A DNA stretch of 64,000 nucleotides from Methanobacterium sp. (GTDB lineage: Archaea; Methanobacteriota; Methanobacteria; Methanobacteriales; Methanobacteriaceae): positions 124,001 through 188,000 of the forward strand of contig JASEIM010000001.1 in NCBI GenBank assembly GCA_030017655.1, written 5' to 3'. Made by a program: the position numbers and the translations under genes. This document shows positions 25,689 to 34,315 of this stretch, in pieces (position 1 is the first letter of the stretch; every line of letters starts with the position of its first letter). The notes beneath the pieces were generated by a model that saw only the letters and a program-made list of their open reading frames with translations, did not search any database and was not told where the DNA came from.

Positions 25689-26477
25689 ATTACAAGAATA
25701 ATTATAATTGCCTCAGGAAAAGGAGGGGTGGGTAAAACCACCATAACTGCTAATTTAGGAGTTGCCTTAGCCAGCTATGGTTTAGATGTAACTTTATTGG
25801 ATTCAGATGTGACCATGGCCAATTTAGAACTTATTTTAGGTATGGAAGGCAGATCAGTTACTTTAAATGACGTTCTTTCTGGTGATGCAGATATTAGTGA
25901 GGCAATTTATGAGGGTCCTAGGGGGGTGAAGGTCATACCTGCCGGACTTTCTCTGGAAACCCTAAAAAAAGTTGAAATCGGCCGTTTAGAAAATACATTA
26001 GAATTTTTGGCGCAACAAACTGATGTAATCCTTATTGATGCACCTGCAGGGTTAGGAAAAGATGCATTAGCGGCTATTTCTTCAGCACAGGAAATGATTC
26101 TTGTAACAACTCCTGAAATCCCCGCCCTTAGCGATGCTCTTAAGACCAAATTGGTAGCCAGTAAATTAGGGGTGAATGTTCTGGGAGTGGTTGTAAATCG
26201 TGATAAGAACGATAGGACCTTCTTAACCACTAAAGAGATAGAGATTATTTTAAGGATCCCGGTTCTTGCCAAAATACCTGATGATCCAGAAGTTAGCCGT
26301 GCAGCTGCTTTTGCAGAACCCTTTGTTTTAAAAAATCCTAATTCTATAGCTTATACTCCAATAATGCAATTAGGTGCAAATATTATGGGTATAGATTACA
26401 CTCCATTTGTTCCAGATTATAAAGGAATAGTTTCCAAACTTATCGATGGGATGCTGGGAAAAAAAGAAAAAATCTAA
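25689..26477 (+). CDS. minD: MinD/ParA-family ATPase
   Basis: Deviant Walker A ATPase of the MinD group, about 262 residues. The deviant P-loop SGKGGVGKTT lies near residues 8-17, LLDSDVTMANL is the switch I/Walker A' region, and LIDAPAGLGKDAL the Walker B. A C-terminal IDYTPFVP and lysine-rich tail end the protein; no clear amphipathic membrane helix is seen. The frame is open from ATG 25644, but that ATG is within an inverted repeat. GGGGG at 25677-25681 lies 7 bases before an in-frame ATT at 25689, giving a start like other MinD proteins (ITRIIIIASGKGG). Start therefore uncertain. Probably dimeric, membrane- or partner-linked positioning ATPase. Confidence 0.87.
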   Translation: MTRIIIIASGKGGVGKTTITANLGVALASYGLDVTLLDSDVTMANLELILGMEGRSVTLNDVLSGDADISEAIYEGPRGVKVIPAGLSLETLKKVEIGRLENTLEFLAQQTDVILIDAPAGLGKDALAAISSAQEMILVTTPEIPALSDALKTKLVASKLGVNVLGVVVNRDKNDRTFLTTKEIEIILRIPVLAKIPDDPEVSRAAAFAEPFVLKNPNSIAYTPIMQLGANIMGIDYTPFVPDYKGIVSKLIDGMLGKKEKI

Positions 26478-26655
26478 TAATTTTTTTAAGATACACTTCT
26501 ACTAATTCTACAAATTATGGGAAATAAGGTTTTTTTTCTGAGAAATAATAGTTGAATGTTTAAATTAAAATCCAATAAAGAATTATTTATATGAAATTAT
26601 TCCCTGAAAATTTATTATACAATAGCTACAAAAATTCTAAAAAGGGGAGTTTAAA

Positions 26656-27633
26656 TTGAATAGAAGACACATCTACTTATTAATAATTTTCATAATTGGA
26701 ATGGTCTTTATATTTGTTTTGTCACAGGGAAGTGCACAGATTTCAACCAAACATTATAAAAATGGTGAAATTTCTTTTGACTATCCTGAAAATTGGCAGG
26801 AGTTAAAAGCACAAAATAGCCAGATAGCTGTTTTTAAAGACCCTGAAACAGGTTCAAATATAACCATAAACCGTCAGATGATACCTGAGGGGCATAATGT
26901 AGATAAATCAATACCAGAATCAGTTTACAAGCCCAATGAAAATTATGTGATAACTCCGCCAGAAGGTGTTCAAAATGATTTTAAACCAGTTTCAAGTGAA
27001 TCTGGAAGTATATCGGGCGTTAATTTCGCTGTAAATACTTATAAAACTAAAATTAATGGTTCATCTTTGACTGTAAAGGAATTATGGCTTCAAAAAAATA
27101 ACGCACTTTACAGTGTAATCTATAAAACAAAGCAAGAAAAGGATAAGAACATATTATTTGGTAATCCGGATGGTTTTGATGTGATTAAAAATAGTTTAAA
27201 GGTGGACAATGCATCGCTCAAAAAAAGTTATGTTTTTGCATCAATTTCCATACCAAAGTTAGGCGTTAAATGGGATGTACGTTCGGATACTTTAAATGCA
27301 TATAATGCAGTTTTACACTACGGGGAAAGTTTTTATCCAGGTCAAAATGGTTCATGCGGAATTATAGGGCATCATACGTTTTATTCTGCTCCTTTTAACC
27401 ATATAGAAACCCTTAAGAAGGGAGATAAAGTATATATTGATGATTATTTAACCCAGAAAAGATATGTATACAGCGTGCTTAATGCCAGTGATATTCGCTA
27501 TGATTACAAAACTAATAAAATAACCTTTAATCAGGGTAGTAGAGAGCTTATTATAGGTACATGCTGGCCTCCAGGAAGATCTACAGCAGAGATATATGCA
27601 CACTGCCAGTTAGATTCGGTAGAACCCTTATGA
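26656..27633 (+). CDS. Sortase with N-terminal PsbP-like domain
   Basis: A 325-residue exported transpeptidase. The signal/anchor helix is at about 7-25 (IYLLIIFIIGMVFIFVLSQG). A PsbP-like domain follows at about 35-180 (ISFDYPENWQEL). The sortase domain occupies about 190-325, with IPKLGVKWDV, catalytic His239 in GIIGHHTFY, Cys303 in LIIGTCWPPG and Arg308 in GRSTAEIYAHC. It would attach surface proteins to the pseudomurein wall or to other proteins. The start is TTG with AAAGGGGAG 6 bases upstream. The fusion to a PsbP-like domain is unusual. Substrates are not evident: the adhesin at 31.5 kb ends in a hydrophobic anchor without a clear LPxTG motif. Confidence 0.85.
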   Translation: MNRRHIYLLIIFIIGMVFIFVLSQGSAQISTKHYKNGEISFDYPENWQELKAQNSQIAVFKDPETGSNITINRQMIPEGHNVDKSIPESVYKPNENYVITPPEGVQNDFKPVSSESGSISGVNFAVNTYKTKINGSSLTVKELWLQKNNALYSVIYKTKQEKDKNILFGNPDGFDVIKNSLKVDNASLKKSYVFASISIPKLGVKWDVRSDTLNAYNAVLHYGESFYPGQNGSCGIIGHHTFYSAPFNHIETLKKGDKVYIDDYLTQKRYVYSVLNASDIRYDYKTNKITFNQGSRELIIGTCWPPGRSTAEIYAHCQLDSVEPL

Positions 27634-27729
27634 ACATGTATTTAACATTTTATACTACTATTTTTACTTATTTTTCCAAAAACCATTTTTAATGAAATTT
27701 TTTGGACTCATAATTTCATGGATATGATC

Positions 27730-27888
27730 TTAGCATCCTTCTGCTTCTTCAGTTAACACGTCCTCAACTTCTTGCAGTATTTCAGCCCTTAGACTGTCTA
27801 GAACCTGGTCTACTCTGTCTTCTGCATCTTTAAAGTTATTTACGTCCTTAATTCTAATATCTATGGTTTTATGTAATTTTATTTCCAT
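27730..27888 (-). CDS. Small acidic protein of 52 residues
   Basis: A short ORF with AAGGAG 9 bases before its ATG at 27888. The product starts MEIKLHKTIDIRIKDVNNF, continues with a helical acidic part (DAEDRVDQVLDSLRAEILQE) and ends EAEGC. The good ribosome binding site, coherent amphipathic helix and position divergent to the next gene make it credible. No homologue recognised. Confidence 0.55.
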   Translation of the reverse strand: MEIKLHKTIDIRIKDVNNFKDAEDRVDQVLDSLRAEILQEVEDVLTEEAEGC

Positions 27889-27979
27889 CTATATCGCTCC
27901 TTAAGTTCGTTTTAAATCAAGTATTAAATTATAAGATACACGTAATACTATTTTATACTTACCCAAATATAAATTATAC

Positions 27980-28249
27980 ATGATGAAATTAAGAAACCCT
28001 GATTTCGAAAAAAAGGTAGAAGAAACTTTAGAGAAATATCCCCATGTAGAAGTACACATACAACAAATTCAACACGAAGAACCTGATCCAGAATACCTGA
28101 TAAACGTATATGCCAAGGAAACTCCAGAAACTGAAAAATATGGATATTTAGGTCGCTCAGACGCTTATACAGTCGTTAATAAAAAATCAATGCTTAGGTG
28201 GAGAAAATACTTCTTATCAAGGAAAAATGTTGATATTTACCAAGTATAG
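27980..28249 (+). CDS. Small hypothetical protein
   Basis: An 89-residue soluble protein. The N-terminal helix is FEKKVEETLEKYPHVEVHIQ, then strands with YLINVYAKETPETEKYGYLG and a basic end (SMLRWRKYFLSRKN). No family recognised. There is no ribosome binding site; a TATA-like TTTTATAC about 25 bases upstream suggests a leaderless message. Divergent from the 52-residue gene. Confidence 0.55.
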   Translation: MMKLRNPDFEKKVEETLEKYPHVEVHIQQIQHEEPDPEYLINVYAKETPETEKYGYLGRSDAYTVVNKKSMLRWRKYFLSRKNVDIYQV

Positions 28250-28351
28250 TGACTGATATTTTAAATTCATTGAAGGAATAAAATTTCAATATGGTTTTAT
28301 TGAGAAGTCCATAAAATGAAATTCATCAGGAGAACTGGTTTGATATAATTG

Positions 28352-28835
28352 CATGGTTCCGGAAATTATTGATGGTAAATTCAGGTCATTAATTGCAGTA
28401 AGTAGAAATATAACAAGGAGAAAGAAAGTAGAACAGTTAAAACAAAAGATATGGGAATTGGCGCGTTTTAATTACAAGTTTTGCTTATATTACAAGCCAT
28501 GAACTTCAGGAATCGCTAAGTACAATGAGCAGTTATGCAGAGCTTTTAAAGAGGCGTTATATAGGAAGTTTGACCAGGAAGCTGATGATTTCATTGATTT
28601 TATGTTAGATAGTGCCAAAAGAATGAAAGACATGATTCAAGGACTGCCTGATTATTCTCTTGGAACACATGGAGGAAAATTCAGGAAATTTAGCAGTGAA
28701 GAAGCACGTAATAATGCTTTAAGTAACCTTCAATCTTCAATTGAAGAGTGTCAGGCCGAAGTAACTCAAGATAATCTTCCAGAAATATTTGCAGATGCTT
28801 TTATTTTTTTATTTTACAGTTCAAACTTGGAATAG
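28352..28835 (+). pseudogene. Remnant of a PAS-histidine kinase gene
   Basis: The translated pieces spell a sensor kinase in two or more frames. PEIIDGKFRSLIAVSRNITRR is the end of a PAS/PAC domain. FAYITSHELQESLSTMSSYA carries the phospho-accepting His of HisKA (codon 28498-28500). After a frameshift near 28566 come FDQEADDFIDFMLDSAKRMK and FADAF. The ATPase (HATPase_c) domain is missing: the frame ends at 28833-28835 where FADESQ normally leads on to it. At least one more frame change lies between the PAS and HisKA parts. Clearly a dead gene fragment, unless recombined elsewhere. Confidence 0.8.
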
Positions 28836-28930
28836 TTTAGATTTTTGTTGCTAATTCAACTGAATTTAAGATTATAGGGATTTTGAAGAGAATAAATCGT
28901 GATTGCAATTGTAATATTTTCAAAATTTAT

Positions 28931-29146
28931 TTAATAGACTTCTATTGCTTCTTTTTCTATATTGTAGTTTGCCAGCCAGCATACAACTCCTAGACGGTAA
29001 TTGATGGGTATAACAATGTGTTCCTGTACGCTGATTTTACCATGTCTGATATCATCGTTAAAATATTGTATTAATGTCATTGATGTTTGGTATACTCCAT
29101 CTTTAATGGTTAAATCTTTTATTTCAATTTCTTTCCCATTTTTCAC
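28931..29146 (-). CDS. Small hypothetical protein
   Basis: About 71 residues with alternating strands and helices (EIEIKDLTIKDGVYQTSMTL, IQYFNDDIRHGKISV, EHIVIPINYRLGVVCWLA). The start is probably the GTG at 29146, because GGAGGT lies 6 bases upstream; the ATG at 29161 precedes that site. No homologue recognised. Confidence 0.5.
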   Translation of the reverse strand: MKNGKEIEIKDLTIKDGVYQTSMTLIQYFNDDIRHGKISVQEHIVIPINYRLGVVCWLANYNIEKEAIEVY

Positions 29147-29701
29147 CTTTATACCTCCCATTAAATGGTTTTTTTATACAGAGTTTAATTTCTCCATATG
29201 ATCATTGTTTTTTAAATTGTTTTTATTATATATGGGCTGATTTAAATTCATTCATAAATTTATTGAGTATTAGCATATATTTTCATTTTTAAGGCTATTT
29301 TTATCCTTATTTTTAGATTATTGCCTTTATTAGTGTTTGATATGGTGCTTGATTTTCATAAGTGGATAGATGTATTACATGCATATATATTATGATAAGT
29401 AATATAAATATTATTACTATTAATATTTTGAAATCTCAATAAATTATTTCTACATGCAAAATTAGTCACAAAAAGATAATAACAGGATTTAAATTTAAAA
29501 AATATCAAAAAACAGAGAATCACATAAATCATGAAATAAGATTGAATGATAAAATAAAAAATTAATGCAATCATAAAATACTTTTAAAGCTATTTTTAAG
29601 TATTCAAAAGCCATAATTACCTGTTTTAATCACTTTTAATAGAAATAGATTTTTAAAATTTATTTTCAATTTAAAAAATTGGAAAAATAGGAAAAGTAAG
29701 T
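29147..29701. other. AT-rich intergenic region, no gene seen
   Basis: About 550 bases between the two minus-strand genes. An open frame on the minus strand (29356-29574) is rich in Phe, Ile and Tyr from AT content and lacks a ribosome binding site, so I do not call it. No repeat or RNA gene recognised. Confidence 0.4.
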
Positions 29702-29911
29702 TTAACCTTTGGAGTTTTTACATTTTTTTATGTAGTCTTCGATGGCTTCGGTTAAGGCCAAATTGGTATATCCTTTTTGAAACTTATATTTTATAGCAGC
29801 CATTTGTTTAAATTCAGTATATAGTTCCTGAGATATGTCTGTACCTAACCTACGTTTATCTTTTTGGGTTCCTATGATATTATCTCCTTTATACTTATTT
29901 TCGTTGCCCAT
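29702..29911 (-). CDS. Ribbon-helix-helix-like DNA-binding protein
   Basis: A 69-residue basic protein. DKRRLGTDISQELYTEFKQM, the short middle AAIKYKFQKGYTNLALTEA and the terminal helix AIEDYIKK give the strand-helix-helix layout of CopG/Arc-like repressors. No ribosome binding site is seen, so the message may be leaderless. It could regulate nearby genes, but no operator is obvious. Confidence 0.65.
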   Translation of the reverse strand: MGNENKYKGDNIIGTQKDKRRLGTDISQELYTEFKQMAAIKYKFQKGYTNLALTEAIEDYIKKCKNSKG

Positions 29912-30238
29912 TTTTTGTAATTTATTATATTTAACTTTTTAGAATCATTCAAATTAAAATTCAGGATTTTTTACATCAAAGTATTTATCAAAAAATAAAG
30001 TAAAGAATATAACCTTTTTACATTTAGGGAGTTTAAACATCATTTGTCCATTCATAATAATTTTATATATAAAATACAATTATATTAAAACTTTAAATTG
30101 TTAAAAGAGGATTTAAATTGGTTATTTATTTTCGGATTTAATTAATATTTATGATTGGTTTATAAATGTTTTTGTTTTGATAATGATCATAAATAATAAA
30201 TTATTTATTAACAATAATAATATTAGAGTTTGATTTTT
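29912..30238. other. AT-rich intergenic region, no gene seen
   Basis: About 330 bases. It holds the promoters of the divergent RHH gene and the zinc-ribbon gene at 30239; AATTTTATATATAAAA near 30059-30074 is a possible TATA element. No other structure recognised. Confidence 0.4.
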
Positions 30239-31066
30239 ATGGGCTATGTTGTTTGTAAAAAGTGCAGGGGCTACTATGAGCTTCAGGAAGGAGAAAACAT
30301 CCATGATTTTCTTAGCTGTCAGTGTGGCGGAGAATTAATATATATTGAAAGAATTTTCAGGCTAAAAGATTTAGATAACCATCCAGGGCCAGAAAAAGAT
30401 GATGAAGATGACGATAAATCTATTAAAACCATTATAGAATCCATAAGGGATTATGATAATGAAAAATCATCAAAGATAGATCATAATAGATCCACAATTA
30501 CATGGGGAATAGGTTCAAAAAGACATATCCTGGCCATTATAGCCATTATATTTATATTATTGTACTTTTTTACACCTTTTATGGATTTTAATCAGGTAAA
30601 TTCCATTTCCAGCCAATCCAAACCAGCAGTATCATCTAATAATACTCATCCTGCTGATGAAAAAATAAAATCCCAGGCAGCCCAGTTAATTGAAAAAAGC
30701 GGATACTGGTCTATATATCATAGAAAATTAAAGAATGAGCAGGTAAAAAGTGATAATTACATAAGTGGGTTGTGGTATGGGGATGTTGACATTAAAAATA
30801 ACTCAATCCAAATTTTAAGCTTTAATAATAGCTCTTTTATAGTGCAGTATAAAGCCACTCATCACTGTGCCTACACTCCTGATTCTAATCCAGACAATGA
30901 TAAATATTTCGATGAAGTTTATCTTTATACAGAAAAGGCTGTTAAAAGCAATGGAGGATGGAAACTTGTAGGGCCAACCAGAGAACCTCAATATATTAAA
31001 AATGAATCCTATAAAATACGATATTCCTCATCTACAAAGCAATGGTACCGAGAATTGATAAGTTAA
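30239..31066 (+). CDS. Zinc-ribbon membrane protein, MGYxVCKxCxGYYEL family
   Basis: A 275-residue protein. The N-terminal zinc ribbon (residues 1-35) has [19 protein letters not shown] and then [11 protein letters not shown]. An acidic linker follows. A single transmembrane helix (about 100-120, [18 protein letters not shown]) then leads to an outside domain of about 150 residues with a [14 protein letters not shown] / [15 protein letters not shown] pattern. The same N-terminus recurs in genes at 37674 and 56091. I start at ATG 30239, as in the paralogue; a TTG at 30230 is in frame. Membrane-spanning zinc-ribbon proteins may be sensors; function unknown. Confidence 0.7.
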   Translation: MGYVVCKKCRGYYELQEGENIHDFLSCQCGGELIYIERIFRLKDLDNHPGPEKDDEDDDKSIKTIIESIRDYDNEKSSKIDHNRSTITWGIGSKRHILAIIAIIFILLYFFTPFMDFNQVNSISSQSKPAVSSNNTHPADEKIKSQAAQLIEKSGYWSIYHRKLKNEQVKSDNYISGLWYGDVDIKNNSIQILSFNNSSFIVQYKATHHCAYTPDSNPDNDKYFDEVYLYTEKAVKSNGGWKLVGPTREPQYIKNESYKIRYSSSTKQWYRELIS

Positions 31067-31525
31067 TTTTAATTATATTTTTTTGTATATATTAGAAAAA
31101 TTGAATAACCAAAAAACTTTCGTTAAAGTAGACATTATAAAGAGTAACTATACTGGCAAACAGACAGTTATTGAAATTGCAATTGAATAAATGGCAGATG
31201 AATTTATATATTTCAATTATTTTCCTTTTTAATTGCTTAAAACAACATATTATGGCCATATATTAATTAAATAACTGTTTTTTAGGTTTTATTGATTTTT
31301 ATGCATTAAATTAATATAGTAGTATTTACTATCTAATTTTAATGGAGTAAGACCATTAATAGTAATATAATCAACACAAAAATGGCTATTCAGATTTAAT
31401 GGTATATTCTACTTCTCGAAATTATTACTTTTTTAGAAGTGGACCATTTACGCAAACACTCATCTTCACTTACAACTAAACACTGGTTTTATTCTGAATG
31501 AGGCATGAAGGAGGTGAAAAAACGC
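31067..31525. other. Intergenic region upstream of adhesin gene
   Basis: About 460 AT-rich bases without a gene. An inverted repeat TTAATGG-AGTAAGA-CCATTAA lies at 31339-31359, about 165 bases before the adhesin start, and could be an operator. The end carries AAGGAGGTGA, the ribosome binding site. Confidence 0.4.
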
Positions 31526-33049
31526 ATGAATAAACACTTGACGCTTTTATTATTAACAGGAATGGTTCTTTTTATGGCTATGGGTTCTGCAAGTGCAGCA
31601 GATACCTACGTAAATGCTACATTAACCACCGGAACTCACACTGGAGAATCATGGGAAAACGCATTTAACACAATACAAGAAGGTATTACTGGCGTAACTA
31701 ATAACGGAACCGTATTCCTTGCAGCAGGAAACTATAATGGAACAGGAAACAAAGATATAGATGTTTCTAAAAGTTTCACCCTTCAAGGAGCAGGCAAAGA
31801 AAATACCATAATTGATGCAGAGAATACAAACAACATACTGGATATTTATGATGGAACAATCACAATAAAAGATTTAACCATTAGAAACGGTTATGAAAGT
31901 GGTTGGGGTGGTGCTATCGGTAATTTAGGTACTTTAACCATTATTAACTGTAATTTTGAGAACAACCGGGCAACTATTGGCGGCGGTGCCATTTATACTG
32001 GAGAGAATCCTTGGTACCCAGAACAAATAGGTACCTGTAATATTACGGGATGTACTTTCACTGGTAACTCTGCAAGTGGGGATGGTGGTGCAATCTACAA
32101 CAATCGTGGTACTTTAACAGTAACAGGCAGTACTTTCACCGGTAACACTGTTGATAACAATCTAGACAGTTGTGCTGGTGCTATTTACAATGGATATGGT
32201 ACTTTAACAGTAAAAGATTGTGTTTTCACTGATAACACTGCAACTGGAGCTGGCGGCGGCGCTATCCTGAATTGGGGTACTTGTACAATAACTGGTAGTA
32301 TTTTTACTGGTAACACTGCAATGTATGCCGGTGCTATTTACAATCGTGCTTTTACTTCAGAGGGTTCTTTAACTGTAACTGGGTGTAATATCGCTAGTAA
32401 CTCAGCAAGTTGGGATGGTGGTGTATTCTATAATTGGGGTACATTAATTGCTCATTTCAACCGTATTATTGGTAACACTGCGACTAACTTTGGTAATGCT
32501 ATCTACAATGCGGGATCTGGTTCAGCAGATGCAGAAAATAACTGGTGGGGAAATAATACCGGTCCAAATACATCAAATCTTTTTGTTGGCCCAGTATATG
32601 CTGATCCCTGGCTCGTGCTAAACATATATGCAGACCCCTCCACAATATACACTGGCCAAACATCAACAATCACTGCTAATGTGTATATGGATTCAAACGG
32701 CAATAATCACAGTGGTGATGCTGCTCAGTTCTTCTCTGGCCCAAATATAACTCTTACCACCGACCTTGGTACAATTGGAAGTAATTCAATCACTGTTCCA
32801 TGGGTTTTAGGCCAGGCTGTAAGACCTTTACTGGCTAACGAAGGACCTGGTGTAGCCAATGTTACTGCAGCAGACGTTGAAATAGTCCAAACAACAGTAA
32901 ATATGCTTCAAGCTCCAGTAACACCATCTAATGAGGTAAATGCAGCAAGCAACACCGTGGAAATGCAGGAAACAGGAATACCAGTTGCAGGGCTGATTCT
33001 TGCAGTTCTAGCGGTTTTCAGTGGTTTATTTGCACCAAAAAGAAAATAA
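31526..33049 (+). CDS. Adhesin-like surface protein with parallel beta-helix repeats
   Basis: A 507-residue exported protein. It has a signal peptide of about 25 residues ending GSASAADTY, then right-handed parallel beta-helix turns (about 45-345) with repeating units such as ITGCTFTGNSASGDGGAIYN and GTLTVTGSTFTGN. A shared domain follows (YADPWLVLNIYADPSTIYTG near 365), and last a Gly/Pro-containing hydrophobic anchor, GIPVAGLILAVLAVFSGLF, ending APKRK. The fold is that of Polymorphic-outer-membrane/pectate-lyase-like adhesins common in Methanobacteriaceae. GGAGGTGA at 31509-31516 gives ATG 31526; ATG 31505 lies upstream of that site. Closely related to the gene at 38713. Confidence 0.85.
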   Translation: MNKHLTLLLLTGMVLFMAMGSASAADTYVNATLTTGTHTGESWENAFNTIQEGITGVTNNGTVFLAAGNYNGTGNKDIDVSKSFTLQGAGKENTIIDAENTNNILDIYDGTITIKDLTIRNGYESGWGGAIGNLGTLTIINCNFENNRATIGGGAIYTGENPWYPEQIGTCNITGCTFTGNSASGDGGAIYNNRGTLTVTGSTFTGNTVDNNLDSCAGAIYNGYGTLTVKDCVFTDNTATGAGGGAILNWGTCTITGSIFTGNTAMYAGAIYNRAFTSEGSLTVTGCNIASNSASWDGGVFYNWGTLIAHFNRIIGNTATNFGNAIYNAGSGSADAENNWWGNNTGPNTSNLFVGPVYADPWLVLNIYADPSTIYTGQTSTITANVYMDSNGNNHSGDAAQFFSGPNITLTTDLGTIGSNSITVPWVLGQAVRPLLANEGPGVANVTAADVEIVQTTVNMLQAPVTPSNEVNAASNTVEMQETGIPVAGLILAVLAVFSGLFAPKRK

Positions 33050-33067
33050 ATTTTCTTTATTTTTTAT
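33039..33067 (+). terminator. Terminator hairpin of the adhesin gene
   Basis: Arms AAAGAAAAT (33039-33047) and ATTTTCTTT (33050-33058) with a 2-base loop containing part of the stop codon, followed by a T-rich run. Confidence 0.6.
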
Positions 33068-33248
33068 TTTTATACTTAAGATAAAATGCATATTATTAAA
33101 ATCGAAATTTTTAAGGGCAAAAAGACAATTATTAAACCGCTTAATATTTTAAAAAAAGGACATTGAAATAATTATATTTTCTAAATAAATCTAATGAATA
33201 TATTTTCCATAAATGTTCATTTTAGATAAATTCACATATACCTTTCAT

Positions 33249-33810
33249 TCAGGGATTGTCCATACCATTCTTTAACCCTTCTTGCATCTTTTCAATTTCC
33301 TCATTTTGATTTTAATGATAGATTCTGCCAGTGCACGCATTTCCCGATTATCAGAGTTTTTAAAAGCATCTGCGCCATCCTGTGGTGTGGAACCATTTCT
33401 TATATAAATGCTCTGTCAAATGGTTTTGCATTTTCAAGCCGGTCCAAATCTGCCTGATCTCCCATCATCCTACTATCCGCTGATGGAACATCTGTGCCGT
33501 AAGTTCGCCTGTAAAATTCTCGCATCTGGAAGATTTCCCTGCTTTGATAATCCTTAATGTCTCTTGCTTACTCCTTAATTTCTTGATGCTCTGCCTTTTT
33601 TAGGGCAATATCTGCTATAGCTATGGCATCTTCGTGGTGCGGAATCATCTTTTCAATAAAATGACGATTCACGTCTTCCATCATGCCGGAATTGTCATTA
33701 TTTTCCATTAGTCCATCTCTTAACATAATTAGCCCACTAAAGAGCTTATAAATGCTGCTAATCCAAATAAAATGATTAAAACCAATATTGTTTTTTTCAT
33801 AAAACACCAC
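33249..33810 (-). pseudogene. Broken DUF305 gene (two-domain)
   Basis: On the minus strand the frame reads through HFIEKMIPHHEDAIAIADIA, meets TAA after EHQEIKE, continues as ARDIKDYQSREIFQMREFY, meets another TAA after DRAFI, and continues as EMVPHHRMAQMLLKNS. After a 1-base frameshift it ends as NEEIEKMQEGLKNGMDNP. Both halves carry the PHH motif of DUF305 proteins (copper- or metal-linked, usually exported). Two nonsense codons and a frameshift make it a pseudogene. Confidence 0.8.
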
Positions 33811-34315
33811 TTAAAGTTCTCTTAAAAATTTTTTTTATTCCATGAAATGTTTTTTATGCTTCAACTTCGCTTAGCATCATTGCGTTAAATACTATAAACG
33901 GCTTTAAAACTTCAAAACCCGAATATTTCAGGGTATTGACTGCTAAGTTTTTAAGTGCAGTGTTTATGACTTATGTTCTGGATGGGAGTAAAGTACGTTC
34001 ATTTAAGTCACCACTTGTTTATATTTATGATAAAAATAATTAATATTTATTTGTGGATGAATATTACATAATTAATTAATAACTTGATTTAAAGTTTTTA
34101 TTAACGGTTCTGGTTATTTTTAAATAGCAAATAATATAATAAAAGTTTAAATAGTGGATAAATAATAAAATCACTTATAAAAAGTCCTGGATGAAGATAG
34201 TGCCAATTGGAGGGGTACCATCTGCTGTTTTAACTGCAGTATTCTGTTCAATTGGCATCTAGATGATGTCCACTGCTCAAAAGTCCATTTATCAAATGTT
34301 ACAGGAGACACACAG
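33811..34315. other. Intergenic region with a long-spaced inverted repeat
   Basis: About 500 bases with no gene. At its right end TGCCAATTG (34201-34209) and CAATTGGCA (34249-34257) form a perfect 9-base inverted repeat 39 bases apart, 59 bases before the trehalose-phosphate synthase-like gene. It could be a leader hairpin or operator. Nothing else recognised. Confidence 0.4.

Noticed and set aside
29356..29574. Minus-strand ORF of 72 residues
   Set aside because: No ribosome binding site and a composition (Phe, Ile, Tyr, Asn) that follows AT content.
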